Shown here: positions 16,278 through 23,926 of the stretch, piece by piece | How positions within the stretch are numbered: the stretch's first letter is position 1 | How the letters are laid out: every line of letters starts with the position of its first letter | NCBI GenBank assembly: GCA_903928075.1 | Contig: CAIYPD010000118.1 | Location: 1 to 33,415, forward strand | Length of the DNA stretch: 33,415 nucleotides | Direction of reading: 5' to 3' | Source of the DNA: Candidatus Firestoneibacteriota bacterium | GTDB taxonomy: Bacteria; Oederibacteriota; D2-FULL-39-29 | The notes under the pieces: generated by a model | Told to the model about the DNA's origin: nothing | Seen by the model: the letters and a program-made list of their open reading frames with translations, nothing else | The model's database searches: none | Made by a program: the position numbers and the translations under genes

Positions 16278-17519
16278 TTAATTTTTTACAACTTTGTAAA
16301 CATGCGAACCCCAGGTCTTAAATTCATCTTTAAATTTTCCCGTGGCATCTATATCCAATGTCCGGTCTTCCCCGAGCACCTGTACTTTTCCCGCGGCTGT
16401 TACGCCTTTTACCTGAAAACTTACGGCAGCCGTCTCCGCTTGTTTCATAGCCGCCGAAAATATATAAGTTTCTTCTTTATATTTTTTTATGAGAATATCC
16501 ACGGGCACCGCTTCTTTTTCCACGGTAACCGCCACCCCGTCGCTGTCCGGACCATTTATGACCGGCGCGAGCTCTGTGACCTGGGTGTTTATCTTTGTAA
16601 CCGCCGCGAGCATTTCCGCATCCGCCAGTAAAGCCGCTTCCTGGAACTTCGGCTTAAAATTATGTGCAAAATAGGCGAGGCCTTTGGTCCCGTGAATTAT
16701 GGAGATCCAAACTTCAGTCCTAAATTCTTCGGTTGTCGGCTTCCGGCCTTTTCCGGTAAAAGTCGGGCCAAAAAAATTAAATCTGGGTTTTTCCGGGCCG
16801 GCCCATTCCTTCATTCTGTCCAGGCCTCTTGCATGGAGCCAGTGGGTATTCTCTCCCACAGATGAAGTCGGGTAGACATCAAAGCCCACAACATCCGCAG
16901 CTTTCATATAGTCGGGATACATAGAATTTTTCCAGCCGCTCCCCCTGCCGTGATACTTATCATTTGCCACGCCGCAGCTGAAGTTGAGCCAAACAGGCCG
17001 GGTAGAATCTTCTTTTTTTATCACTTCATACATTTCCCCGATATCTTTTGCCGAAATCCTTGAGGTCGCAGGCCCGTAATTCCAGGTTTTGCCGTTGACT
17101 TCGAGAGGCGCTTTGGTCGCAAAATTCTCGGGTTCGTCAAAGGTCATCCAGCCAATAATTGTTTTATCGTCTCTATGCTTCAAGGCCTCTTCGTTCATCT
17201 CGCAGACTAAATACATCCCGGCGGCCTTTAAGGTTTCTATCTGCCCCGCAGAGGGCCCTTTGTGTAACCCGAAATAAGTATTAAAGCCCGCGGCTTTGTA
17301 TTTGACCGCGTTTGAAGGACTCTGCAGCCAGACAAGAATAGGAAAAAAATTGGGATCCGCAGGCGGCCCGTTCTTATATTTTTCCCAGGCTCTGGTTACC
17401 GTCCAACCGTCAGTTTTGGTTTCGGCAGATGCGCTGCAAAAAGATACAACCAGCGAGCAAATCAAGAGCAGGAGCAAATATCCGCTAAGTCTTCCGGTTT
17501 CCTTTTGTCCTTTATTCAT
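16278..17519 (-). CDS. Secreted TIM-barrel, glycoside-hydrolase-like protein (paralogue A)
   Basis: The 413-residue protein has a signal peptide (hydrophobic core LLLLLICSLVVSF, likely cut after CSASA). It is collinear with the protein at 15005-16240: VKYKAAGFNTYFGLHKG, EMNEEALKHRDDKTIIGWM, TFDEPENF, GFDVYP, IHGTKGLAYFAHN and a matching C-terminal beta domain. By eye the two are roughly 60 % identical, so they arose by tandem duplication. The function is probably carbohydrate hydrolysis or binding outside the inner membrane. A GGGAGAAGG site precedes the ATG and a TTGAAA-17-TATAAT promoter lies at 17558-17586. It is the first gene of a two-gene operon. Confidence 0.72.
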   Translation of the reverse strand: MNKGQKETGRLSGYLLLLLICSLVVSFCSASAETKTDGWTVTRAWEKYKNGPPADPNFFPILVWLQSPSNAVKYKAAGFNTYFGLHKGPSAGQIETLKAAGMYLVCEMNEEALKHRDDKTIIGWMTFDEPENFATKAPLEVNGKTWNYGPATSRISAKDIGEMYEVIKKEDSTRPVWLNFSCGVANDKYHGRGSGWKNSMYPDYMKAADVVGFDVYPTSSVGENTHWLHARGLDRMKEWAGPEKPRFNFFGPTFTGKGRKPTTEEFRTEVWISIIHGTKGLAYFAHNFKPKFQEAALLADAEMLAAVTKINTQVTELAPVINGPDSDGVAVTVEKEAVPVDILIKKYKEETYIFSAAMKQAETAAVSFQVKGVTAAGKVQVLGEDRTLDIDATGKFKDEFKTWGSHVYKVVKN

Positions 17520-17557
17520 ATTGACCTTCTCCCTGTTATTTTTTACTATACTTTGCT

Positions 17558-17586
17558 ATTATAGACGAGAGTTTACTTATTTTCAA
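17558..17586 (-). promoter_or_regulatory. Promoter of the secreted paralogue operon
   Basis: Minus strand TTGAAA (17581-17586), 17-nt spacer, TATAAT (17558-17563). Confidence 0.7.
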
Positions 17587-17637
17587 AACAATTGTGGGCT
17601 GCTTACACTTTTTTTGAACCACCCGCCGAGAAAATGT

Positions 17638-17666
17638 TTGACAAAATAACGGTATTTTTGTATAAT
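17638..17666 (+). promoter_or_regulatory. Consensus promoter of the 2-oxoacid dehydrogenase operon
   Basis: TTGACA (17638-17643), exactly 17 nt, TATAAT (17661-17666): a perfect match to the sigma-70 consensus. It lies downstream of the ATG codons at 17592 and 17634, so those cannot be the start of E1alpha on this transcript. Confidence 0.85.
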
Positions 17667-17702
17667 AATACCAGAGATAATACCAATATACAAGGAGGCA
17701 CT

Positions 17703-18668
17703 TTGAGTCCACTTAAAGATAAAGGAACTGCCATATTCTATCTGCAAAAGATGATGGAAATAAGGCAGTTCGAAGACAAGATTATGGATCTACTGGCCCA
17801 AAATATCGCTGAGGGCGGTTCACATCTATATGCCGGTGAAGAAGCGGTTGCGGTGGGCGCCATGGCGGCGCTTAGGCCCGACGACTTTATTACCAGCACG
17901 CATAGAGGCCATGGCCACGCAATAGCCAAGGGCGGTAAATTAAACGAACTTATGGCCGAAATCCTCGGTAAAGCAACCGGCTGCTGCAAAGGCAAAGGCG
18001 GTTCGCTCCATCTTGCAGATGTCTCGACCGGTAACCTGGGCGCAAACGGAATAGTCGGAGGCGGTCTGGCGATGGCGGCCGGCGCCGGACTTTCCATTAA
18101 ACTCAGAAAAACAGATCAGGTCACGCTTTGCTTTATCGGCGACGGCGCGACCAACCAGGGCGTCTTCCACGAATCTTTAAATATGGTGGGGACCTGGCGG
18201 CTGCCGGTTATATATATAGTAGAGAATAATCTCTACGGTATGTCCGTCTCGGTGAAGAGGGCTTCCGCGGTCACCGACCTGGCCAAGAAAGCAGTGCCTT
18301 ACAATATGCCGGCCGTTACGGTCTTTGGCCAGGATGTGCTTGCAGTTAAGGACGCAGTCGAAGCTTATGTAAAAAGCGCGCGCGCCGGAAACGGGCCCGC
18401 GATGGTTGTCTGCGATACTTACAGGTACTATGGCCACTCCAGAAGCGATCCGAGAGTTTACCGGACTAAAGAGGAAGAAAAATACTGGGCCGAACAGGAC
18501 CCGATTAAATTATTCTCCGTAAAATGCGTAAAGGAAGGTTTGCTTTCCCAAAAGGATGTCGAAGAACTTGATAAGTTCGTCGAGAACGAAATAGAAGAAG
18601 CAACCAAATTTGCCATAGACAGTCCGCTTCCCAACGACGCAGAACTTTTTACCGATCTATTCGCTTAA
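17703..18668 (+). CDS. pdhA: 2-oxoacid (pyruvate-type) dehydrogenase E1 alpha subunit
   Basis: The 321-residue subunit is the ThDP-binding half of an alpha2beta2 E1, which decarboxylates pyruvate (or acetoin or a related oxoacid) and passes the acyl group to lipoyl-E2. The ThDP/Mg motif runs from GDGATNQ (146-152) to VENN (173-176). HRGHGHAIAKGG (67-78) and YRYYGHSRSDP near the C-terminus match the conserved catalytic and phosphorylation-loop regions of the family. A TTG start is assigned because AAGGAGG lies 4 nt upstream of it and the promoter lies inside the longer frame. It is first in the operon E1alpha-E1beta-E2-E3-lipB. Pyruvate versus acetoin specificity cannot be settled from sequence. 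Confidence 0.9.
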   Translation: MSPLKDKGTAIFYLQKMMEIRQFEDKIMDLLAQNIAEGGSHLYAGEEAVAVGAMAALRPDDFITSTHRGHGHAIAKGGKLNELMAEILGKATGCCKGKGGSLHLADVSTGNLGANGIVGGGLAMAAGAGLSIKLRKTDQVTLCFIGDGATNQGVFHESLNMVGTWRLPVIYIVENNLYGMSVSVKRASAVTDLAKKAVPYNMPAVTVFGQDVLAVKDAVEAYVKSARAGNGPAMVVCDTYRYYGHSRSDPRVYRTKEEEKYWAEQDPIKLFSVKCVKEGLLSQKDVEELDKFVENEIEEATKFAIDSPLPNDAELFTDLFA

Positions 18669-18681
18669 GGAGAGAAAACAA

Positions 18682-18792
18682 ATGAGAGAGATAGCATACT
18701 GGCAGGTCCGCCCTGAAGGCGAGACCTTGACTATACAAAATATTAGTCTGCATTCTAAATATTTACTCAAGGAGACACTATGCGCGAGATAA
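18682..18792 (+). CDS. Leader ORF 1, duplicated E1beta start (36 codons)
   Basis: Begins with the E1beta N-terminus MREIAYWQ, then diverges into a hairpin-repeat-derived tail (VRPEGETLTIQ...) and stops at TAA 18790-18792. That stop lies 10 nt past the next ATG (18780), so the two overlap. It has its own AAGGAGA site 13 nt after the E1alpha stop, the spacing expected for the original E1beta start. Whether it is translated is unknown; no function is recognisable. Confidence 0.5.
   Translation: MREIAYWQVRPEGETLTIQNISLHSKYLLKETLCAR
18705..18726. repeat. Dispersed hairpin element in E1beta leader, unit 1
   Basis: GGTCCGCC-CTGAA-GGCGAGACC pairs over 8 bp with one bulge. In reverse complement it matches the TCTCGCC...GGCGGA half of the dispersed hairpin family. 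Confidence 0.6.
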
Positions 18793-18890
18793 CATATTGG
18801 CAGGTCCGCCCTGATGGTGAGACTTTGACTATACCAAATATTAGTCTACATTCTAAATATTTATTCAAGGAGACACTATGCGCGAGATAG
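18780..18890 (+). CDS. Leader ORF 2, duplicated E1beta start (36 codons)
   Basis: Begins MREITYWQ, continues VRPDGETLTIP... and stops at TAG 18888-18890, again overlapping the following ATG (18878). It has a good AAGGAGACACT site. It differs from leader ORF 1 at about ten bases, roughly half of them silent. It may be only a by-product of duplication, or a translated element coupling ribosomes to the true E1beta start. Confidence 0.5.
   Translation: MREITYWQVRPDGETLTIPNISLHSKYLFKETLCAR
18803..18824. repeat. Dispersed hairpin element in E1beta leader, unit 2
   Basis: A degenerate copy of 18705-18726: GGTCCGCC-CTGAT-GGTGAGACT, with G-U pairing replacing two Watson-Crick pairs. Confidence 0.5.
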
Positions 18891-19852
18891 CATATTGGCA
18901 AGCAATAAATGAAGCCTTATCCGAAGAAATGACCAAAGATCCCGGGGTCTTTATAATGGGTGAGGATGTCGCCATTTACGGCGGTGCATACGCCGTGACC
19001 CGCGGGCTCCATGCAAAATTCGGTGATGAAAGAGTGCGGGATACCGCCATCTCCGAAGCCGCCATAGTCGGCGCCGGTCTCGGGGCCGCCATCACCGGCA
19101 TGCGCCCGGTCGTGGAGATTATGTATGTAGATTTTATGGGCATCGCTATGGACCAGCTTAATAATCAAATAGCCAAAATCCGTTATATGTTTGGCGGTAA
19201 GACCAAAGTGCCTTTGGTTATCCGCACCGAAGGCGGCGCCGGCCGGACTCTGGGCGCGCACCATTCCCAGTCGCTTGAGGCCTGGTTTACACATATTCCC
19301 GGCATCAAAGTTGTAATGCCTTCAACGCCTTACGACGCAAAAGGCCTCCTAAAGGCAGCTATTCGCGAAGATAACCCGGTAGTATATATAGAACACAAGA
19401 TGCTCTACAACACCAAAGGTCAGGTCCCCGAGGAAGAGTACCTTCTTCCCATCGGCAAAGCAGATGTTAAAAAACAGGGTAAAGATGTAACCCTTTTAAG
19501 CTGGTCTTTAACCCTTCTTCATTGTCTTAAAGCCGCAGAAGAACTTGAAAAGGAGGGCGTCTCTGTCGAAGTGATAGACCTTCGTACACTCGCGCCTCTT
19601 GATATAGATACCATAGTTAACTCAGTTAAAAAAACCCACAGGCTTGTAATTGCGCATGAAGCCTGGAAAACCGGCGGTTTTGCCGGAGAAATTGCCGCGC
19701 AGGTAATGGAAAAAGCCTTTGACTACCTCGACGCCCCCGTCTGCCGGGTCTGCGGCGCGGATGTCCCGATGCCCAAGGCGCCCAACCTGGAAAAACTGGC
19801 CATTCCAAATAAAGACACCATTAAAAAGGCCGTCAAGGAGCTGCTCGTATGA
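18878..19852 (+). CDS. pdhB: 2-oxoacid (pyruvate-type) dehydrogenase E1 beta subunit
   Basis: The 324-residue partner of E1alpha matches the family length. Typical segments are MGEDVAIYGGAYAVTRGL, TAISEAAIVGAGLGAA (E60 is the expected ThDP-contacting Glu), TEGGAGRTLGAHHSQSLEAWF and MPSTPYDAKGLL, followed by a C-terminal transketolase domain (HEAWKTGGFAGEIAAQV). The third ATG is the only one opening the full frame; it has AAGGAGACACT upstream. Two decoy copies of this start precede it at 98-bp spacing, which expands the E1alpha-E1beta gap from an inferred 13 nt to 209 nt. The last codons overlap the E2 start (ATGA), indicating coupling. Confidence 0.93.
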   Translation: MREIAYWQAINEALSEEMTKDPGVFIMGEDVAIYGGAYAVTRGLHAKFGDERVRDTAISEAAIVGAGLGAAITGMRPVVEIMYVDFMGIAMDQLNNQIAKIRYMFGGKTKVPLVIRTEGGAGRTLGAHHSQSLEAWFTHIPGIKVVMPSTPYDAKGLLKAAIREDNPVVYIEHKMLYNTKGQVPEEEYLLPIGKADVKKQGKDVTLLSWSLTLLHCLKAAEELEKEGVSVEVIDLRTLAPLDIDTIVNSVKKTHRLVIAHEAWKTGGFAGEIAAQVMEKAFDYLDAPVCRVCGADVPMPKAPNLEKLAIPNKDTIKKAVKELLV

Positions 19853-21114
19853 TAACAAAAGTTCTCCTCCCAAAACTCGGCGAAACTATGGAAGAAGGCG
19901 CTATAGGTAAATGGCGCGTAAAAGAAGGCGACAAAGTAAACAAAGGCGATGTTTTATTTGAGATAACCACGGACAAAGCCAACTTTGAATATGAAGCACT
20001 TAAAGGCGGCTACATCAGGAAGATTCTTTACAAGGAGGGGATAGTCGTGCCTGTTCTTGTGCCCGTGGCATATACTGCGGATAGTATGAGTGAACCTCTG
20101 CCAAAAGAAGAACCTCTTCCTCCGGCAAAACCCAAAGAAGAACAAATTTCAAGCCCGGCCCCGGTAAGCGCTCCCATTTCGGCCCCGGTTGTTGAGCCGG
20201 TTTTCACTCCCGCGCCGGTTGTTCAGGCAATCTTTACGGCGGACGGGCGTATTTTCGCAACTCCCATAGCAAAGCGCCTCGCAAAAGAAAAAGGCCTCGA
20301 CCTCTTGAATATTGCAGGCTCCGGTCCGAACGGCCGGATACTTGAAAGAGATATTTTAAATTATAAACCGGGAACAATGAAAGCCGCTCCTGCGGTAACA
20401 GCCGCAGCAAGCCTGAATATGGCAAAACTTAAGAGTAACGGCGGCAGTAAAACTTCAGACCTCTCGCAGATGCGTAAAATTATTGCGGACCGCCTGAAGA
20501 AATCCAAACAGGAAGCGCCTCATTTTTATCTCCAGCTGGATGTGGATATGACCGAGCTTCTTAAAAAACGGGCAGAACTGACGGCCAAAGGCGTTGCGGT
20601 TTCCGTTAACGACTTTGTTATCTTTGCCTCAGCCGTGGCCCTGCGCGAATTCCCGCTTATGAACTCCCACTTCGTAAATGAAAAAGTTGTGCAGTTTGAA
20701 GATGCCAATGTCGGGGTCGCGGTCGCGCTTGAGAACGGCCTGGTTGTTCCTGTAATAAAACAGGCCAACAATAAAACTGTCCGCGCCATCGCGGCGGAAG
20801 CCAAAATTCTGGCAGAAAAAGCCAAGACCGGGAAACTCACCGCGGAGGATTACAGCGGCGGAACCTTCACCATCTCCAATATGGGTATGCTCGGAGTCGA
20901 TAACTTCTCGGCGATAATCAACCCCCCGCAGGTCGGAATTCTCGCGGTCTCTGCTGCTAAAAAGCAGACGGTTGTTATAAATGATGCAATTGCAATAAGG
21001 TCAATAATGAAGGTAACCCTCTCTGCCGACCATAGAGTGATAGACGGCGCTTATGCCGCAAAGTTTCTGACAAGAGTCAAAGAAGTCCTGGAAAAGTATC
21101 TTTTTAACATCTAA
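19849..21114 (+). CDS. pdhC: Dihydrolipoamide acyltransferase (E2)
   Basis: The 421-residue core subunit takes the acyl group onto lipoyl-lysine and transfers it to CoA. Domain order: one lipoyl domain (1-80, with the lipoylated K43 in TDKAN), a Pro/Ala/Glu linker (about 85-128), a peripheral subunit-binding domain (about 133-172, ATPIAKRLAKEKGLDL...GRILERDIL) and an acetyltransferase catalytic domain (about 195-421). The active-site DHRVIDG lies at 394-400 (H395, D399). Having one lipoyl domain is at the short end for the family. It overlaps E1beta by 4 nt. Downstream are E3 and lipB, which supplies octanoyl groups for the lipoyl domain. Confidence 0.95.
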   Translation: MITKVLLPKLGETMEEGAIGKWRVKEGDKVNKGDVLFEITTDKANFEYEALKGGYIRKILYKEGIVVPVLVPVAYTADSMSEPLPKEEPLPPAKPKEEQISSPAPVSAPISAPVVEPVFTPAPVVQAIFTADGRIFATPIAKRLAKEKGLDLLNIAGSGPNGRILERDILNYKPGTMKAAPAVTAAASLNMAKLKSNGGSKTSDLSQMRKIIADRLKKSKQEAPHFYLQLDVDMTELLKKRAELTAKGVAVSVNDFVIFASAVALREFPLMNSHFVNEKVVQFEDANVGVAVALENGLVVPVIKQANNKTVRAIAAEAKILAEKAKTGKLTAEDYSGGTFTISNMGMLGVDNFSAIINPPQVGILAVSAAKKQTVVINDAIAIRSIMKVTLSADHRVIDGAYAAKFLTRVKEVLEKYLFNI

Positions 21115-21240
21115 ATAAGAGTTTATAACGTTTGTAAAGTTTTTAAAGTTTGTAATGTTATTGAGGTAAAAGCTCTAATTTCTCTGCTGTTCTTGCTTGT
21201 TTCTTGTACCTTGCACTTTGTACCTTGTACCTACTTGTCT
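21115..21240. repeat. Short-unit repetitive spacer between E2 and E3
   Basis: Contains AAAGTTT/GTTTGTAA-type iterations (about 21121-21160) and repeated TTGTACCTTG / TTGCACTTTG units (about 21200-21232). No coding character. It probably arose by slippage. Confidence 0.5.
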
Positions 21241-21260
21241 ATTTTCACCCGGAGGAATTC

Positions 21261-22631
21261 ATGACTTACGATCTCTTAGTTATAGGCGGGGGCCCGGCAG
21301 GTTACATTGCCGCCATCCGCGCGGCCCAACTCGGGGCAAAAGTTGCTCTTATTGAAAAAGAAGAACTCGGGGGTACCTGTTTAAATCACGGCTGCATTCC
21401 CACAAAGGCCCTGCTTGCAAGCGCTGATGTTTACCATAAAATCGCCGGCGCAAAGAGTTTTGGCATTACCGTAGACGGCTTTTCCATTGATTTTAGCGCG
21501 GTCATTGACAGAAAAGACCGTATTGTAAACCGCCTGCGCCTCGGCATAGGTTCTATCCTTAAAAGTTATAATATTGAAGTTATTAAAGGCACGGCTTCCT
21601 TTACGGGCGGTTCTTCGGTGATGGCCGGGGACAGGTTTATCGCCTTTAAAAAATGTATAATTGCTACCGGTTCGGTCTCGGTAAACATCCCCGGGCTCGA
21701 AACAAACGGTAAAGATATAATAACCAGCACAGAAATACTCAATATGAAAACACTTCCCGCTTCACTTTTGATAATCGGCGGCGGCGTTATCGGTATCGAA
21801 TTCGCCTCCCTCTTCTCCTGCCTCGGGGTTAAAGTAACGGTTGTTGAAGCGCTTAACAAGATACTTCCTTTTGAAGATCAGGAAATCGCCGCTTCGATGT
21901 CAGCTCTTCTTACAAAAAAAGGCGTGGAGCTGCATACCGGCGCGAAAGTTTTAAAAATTACCGGCACCACGGCGGAGATTGAAAAAGAAGGCAAGAAGTT
22001 TTCCGTCACGGCGGATAAAATACTTGTTTCCATCGGCAGAAAGCCTAACTACGAAGGCCTCGGTCTGGAAAAGGCCGGGCTGGCCCTGGAAAAAAACCGC
22101 CTCAAAGTTAATGAAAAACTCGAGACCAATGTCCGGGGTATTTACGCTGTCGGCGACGCAGCCAGCAAATACATGCTCGCCTATGTGGCTTCGGCAGAAG
22201 GCATTGTTGCGGCAGAAAATGCCTGCGGCAAAGACTCAAAGATAGACCACAAAATCATCCCCACCTGCGTTTTTACTTCTCCCGAGATTGCGCATGTCGG
22301 GCTTACGGAAGCAGAGGCCAAAGAAAAAGGCCTGAAGTACAGAGTCGGTAAATTTCCGTTTGCGGCCAGCGGGCGCGCGCACATCTTAAACGAAACAGAC
22401 GGTTTTATAAAAGTCCTTGTTGACGAAACCACCGACGGGTTCCTGGGCGTGCACATAATCGGCCCCGAAGCGACCGAAATTATTCATAGTGCTTCTATTG
22501 CAATGAAACTTGAGACCACGACCAAAGAAATGGAAAGGATAATATTCAACCATCCCACCCTTTCGGAAGGGCTTATGGAAGCGGCGCATGACGCGCATAA
22601 GGAAGCGATAGACCTTCCTAAACGCGTTTAA
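21261..22631 (+). CDS. lpdA: Dihydrolipoamide dehydrogenase (E3)
   Basis: The 456-residue flavoprotein reoxidises dihydrolipoyl-E2 with NAD+. FAD motif GGGPAG (9-14), redox disulfide C40/C45 in GGTCLNHGCIPTK, NAD motif IIGGGVIGIEFA, second FAD motif IYAVGDA, and the C-terminal H431/E436 dyad (HPTLSE) are all intact. The start at 21261 is chosen because CGGAGG lies 7 nt upstream and the protein then begins directly with the FAD strand; the in-frame ATG at 21204 lies in the repetitive spacer. It follows E2 by 146 nt of repetitive DNA and is followed by lipB after 3 nt. Confidence 0.96.
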   Translation: MTYDLLVIGGGPAGYIAAIRAAQLGAKVALIEKEELGGTCLNHGCIPTKALLASADVYHKIAGAKSFGITVDGFSIDFSAVIDRKDRIVNRLRLGIGSILKSYNIEVIKGTASFTGGSSVMAGDRFIAFKKCIIATGSVSVNIPGLETNGKDIITSTEILNMKTLPASLLIIGGGVIGIEFASLFSCLGVKVTVVEALNKILPFEDQEIAASMSALLTKKGVELHTGAKVLKITGTTAEIEKEGKKFSVTADKILVSIGRKPNYEGLGLEKAGLALEKNRLKVNEKLETNVRGIYAVGDAASKYMLAYVASAEGIVAAENACGKDSKIDHKIIPTCVFTSPEIAHVGLTEAEAKEKGLKYRVGKFPFAASGRAHILNETDGFIKVLVDETTDGFLGVHIIGPEATEIIHSASIAMKLETTTKEMERIIFNHPTLSEGLMEAAHDAHKEAIDLPKRV

Positions 22632-22634
22632 ATT

Positions 22635-23249
22635 ATGGATGTTTTACGGCTGGGTTTAGTCCCTTATAAAGAAGCCTTCGAAAAACAACTGCTATATCTT
22701 GAAAAGCGTATCAAAGGAGAAATCCCTGATACGCTTTTACTTTTGGAGCACCCGGCGGTTATAACCCTTGGCAGGTCTGGCAAAAGGGAGAATATACTTA
22801 ATTCTAAAAAAATAGAGATTATTGAAGTTACCCGCGGCGGGGATGTCACCTGCCATTTTCCCGGTCAAATAGTCGGCTACCCTATCCTGGACCTTTCTAA
22901 AAGAAAAAAAGACATACACAAATATCTGCGGGACCTGGAAGAGGTGCTGCTCAATTTTTTAGCCGTCTATGGACTCAAAGGTACGCGCATAGAAGGTAAA
23001 ACGGGTGTTTTTGCCGGCAAAGATAAAATAGCCTCTATAGGGGTTGCCGCCAAACAATGGGTCTCCTATCACGGCTTTGCCGTTAATATAAAAAAAGATA
23101 TTTCCGTCTTTGCTTCCGTCATCCCCTGCGGCCTCGCAGGCGTAAAAGCAACTTCACTGGAACTCCTGCTAAATAGACCGGTAGCTATGGAAGAGGCCTA
23201 CGAAAATGTGACCCGGGAATTCAAAAACATCTTTAACGGCAAAAACTAA
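22635..23249 (+). CDS. lipB: Octanoyl-[ACP]:protein octanoyltransferase
   Basis: The 204-residue protein has the LipB signature RGGDVTCHFPGQIVGYPI (67-84). Catalytic K140 (GVAAKQWV) and C165 (VIPCGLAGVKATSLE) are present. It moves octanoyl groups from acyl carrier protein to the lipoyl domain of E2, where LipA then inserts sulfur. No lipA is in this window. It starts 3 nt after the E3 stop with no ribosome site of its own, so translation is probably coupled. Its place at the end of the operon ties E2 maturation to synthesis of the complex. Confidence 0.95.
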   Translation: MDVLRLGLVPYKEAFEKQLLYLEKRIKGEIPDTLLLLEHPAVITLGRSGKRENILNSKKIEIIEVTRGGDVTCHFPGQIVGYPILDLSKRKKDIHKYLRDLEEVLLNFLAVYGLKGTRIEGKTGVFAGKDKIASIGVAAKQWVSYHGFAVNIKKDISVFASVIPCGLAGVKATSLELLLNRPVAMEEAYENVTREFKNIFNGKN

Positions 23250-23340
23250 AGTCAGATCACTCTGAGCTTTCGTTGCCGGAGTCTGCCATCAGACAGGGTT
23301 TCGACGAATACAGCTGACAACTACCCAATACCCTCCACCC

Positions 23341-23690
23341 AGCTGTCATTGCGAGGAATCGACCGATAAGCAAAGCTTGTTTTGATAGGAAATTATATAG
23401 TCTCCTTCAACAACCTAAATGCTAGCTATGAAGGTCTGCAAAATATGGGAGGGCTTATGACGAATATAGCTGACAGCTGCCTCAAATGTTTTTAGAAATC
23501 AGCTGTCATTGCGAGGAATCGACCGATAAGCAAAGCTTGTTTTGATAGGAAAATATATAGTCTCCTTCAATAGCCTAAATGCTGGCTATGAAGGTCTGCA
23601 AAATATGGGAGGGCTTATGACGAATATAGCTGACAGCTGCCTCAAATGTTTTTAGAAATCAGCTGTCATTGCGAGGAATCGACCGATAGG
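23341..23690. repeat. 160-bp tandem repeat, 2.2 copies
   Basis: Units start at AGCTGTCATTGCGAGGAATC at 23341, 23501 and (partial) 23661, exactly 160 bp apart and nearly identical. A degenerate fragment of the same unit end is seen at about 23300-23325. Each unit contains a CAGCTGTCA / TGACAGCTG inverted pair at the junction. The second unit also has CCTTCAATAGCC / GGCTATGAAGG (23564-23594). There are no spacers, so it is not a CRISPR array. The flanks 23250-23340 and 23837-23892 show no gene. Confidence 0.95.
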
Positions 23691-23836
23691 GAGGGCTTAT
23701 AACGAAGCAAACCCATTACGTTAATTCGCTCAATGCACCTTGCTTCGCAACTCCAAATACTGAGATTGCCGCGTCGTAATACTTGCCTATCGGCAAACTC
23801 CTCCCTCCAAAAAGACTGGCGGGCACGCGCAATGAC
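23664..23836. repeat. Foldback element with GTCATTGCG terminal inverted repeats
   Basis: Nested complementary pairs: GTCATTGCG (about 23664-23672) with CGCAATGAC (23828-23836), CCGATAGG (23683-23690) with CCTATCGG (23786-23793), and CGAAGCAA (23703-23710) with TTGCTTCG (23740-23747). A TCCGCC-family hairpin copy (23803-23823) lies inside its right end. There is no coding capacity; it looks like a MITE or BIME-like element. Confidence 0.7.
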
Positions 23837-23892
23837 ACGATATGCACTATCTTTTCTCCTTTCTCTTGGCAAAATGCTAAAAGTTTTTGCAA

Positions 23893-23921
23893 TTGAATAA
23901 AACCCATAAAAGTAATATACT
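23893..23921 (+). promoter_or_regulatory. Promoter of the membrane protein, leaderless type
   Basis: TTGAAT (23893-23898), 17 nt, TATACT (23916-23921), then 5 nt to the ATG at 23927. Confidence 0.65.
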
Positions 23922-23926
23922 ACATT

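Larger units (their letters stand above)
18682..18877 (+). repeat. Two 98-bp tandem units spanning the E1beta start
   Basis: ATG codons recur at 18682, 18780 and 18878, exactly 98 bp apart. The two units are about 90 % identical, and each carries a start region, a GGTCCGCC...GGCGAGACC hairpin and a new AAGGAGACACT ribosome site. 98 is not a multiple of 3, so each ATG is in a different frame. Confidence 0.95.

Noticed and set aside
16278-17519. Lipoprotein processing of secreted paralogue A
   Set aside because: Cys residues occur in the signal region (LLIC, SFCS), but no L-A/S-G/A-C lipobox is in the right position; the CSASA cut by signal peptidase I fits better.
17592-17702. Upstream ATG starts for E1alpha (17592, 17634)
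   Set aside because: The consensus promoter TTGACA-17-TATAAT lies at 17638-17666, so a transcript from it cannot include them; the TTG at 17703 has AAGGAGG.
23341-23690. CRISPR array from the 160-bp or 40-bp repeats
   Set aside because: The units abut directly without unique spacers, have the wrong lengths, and no cas genes are present.
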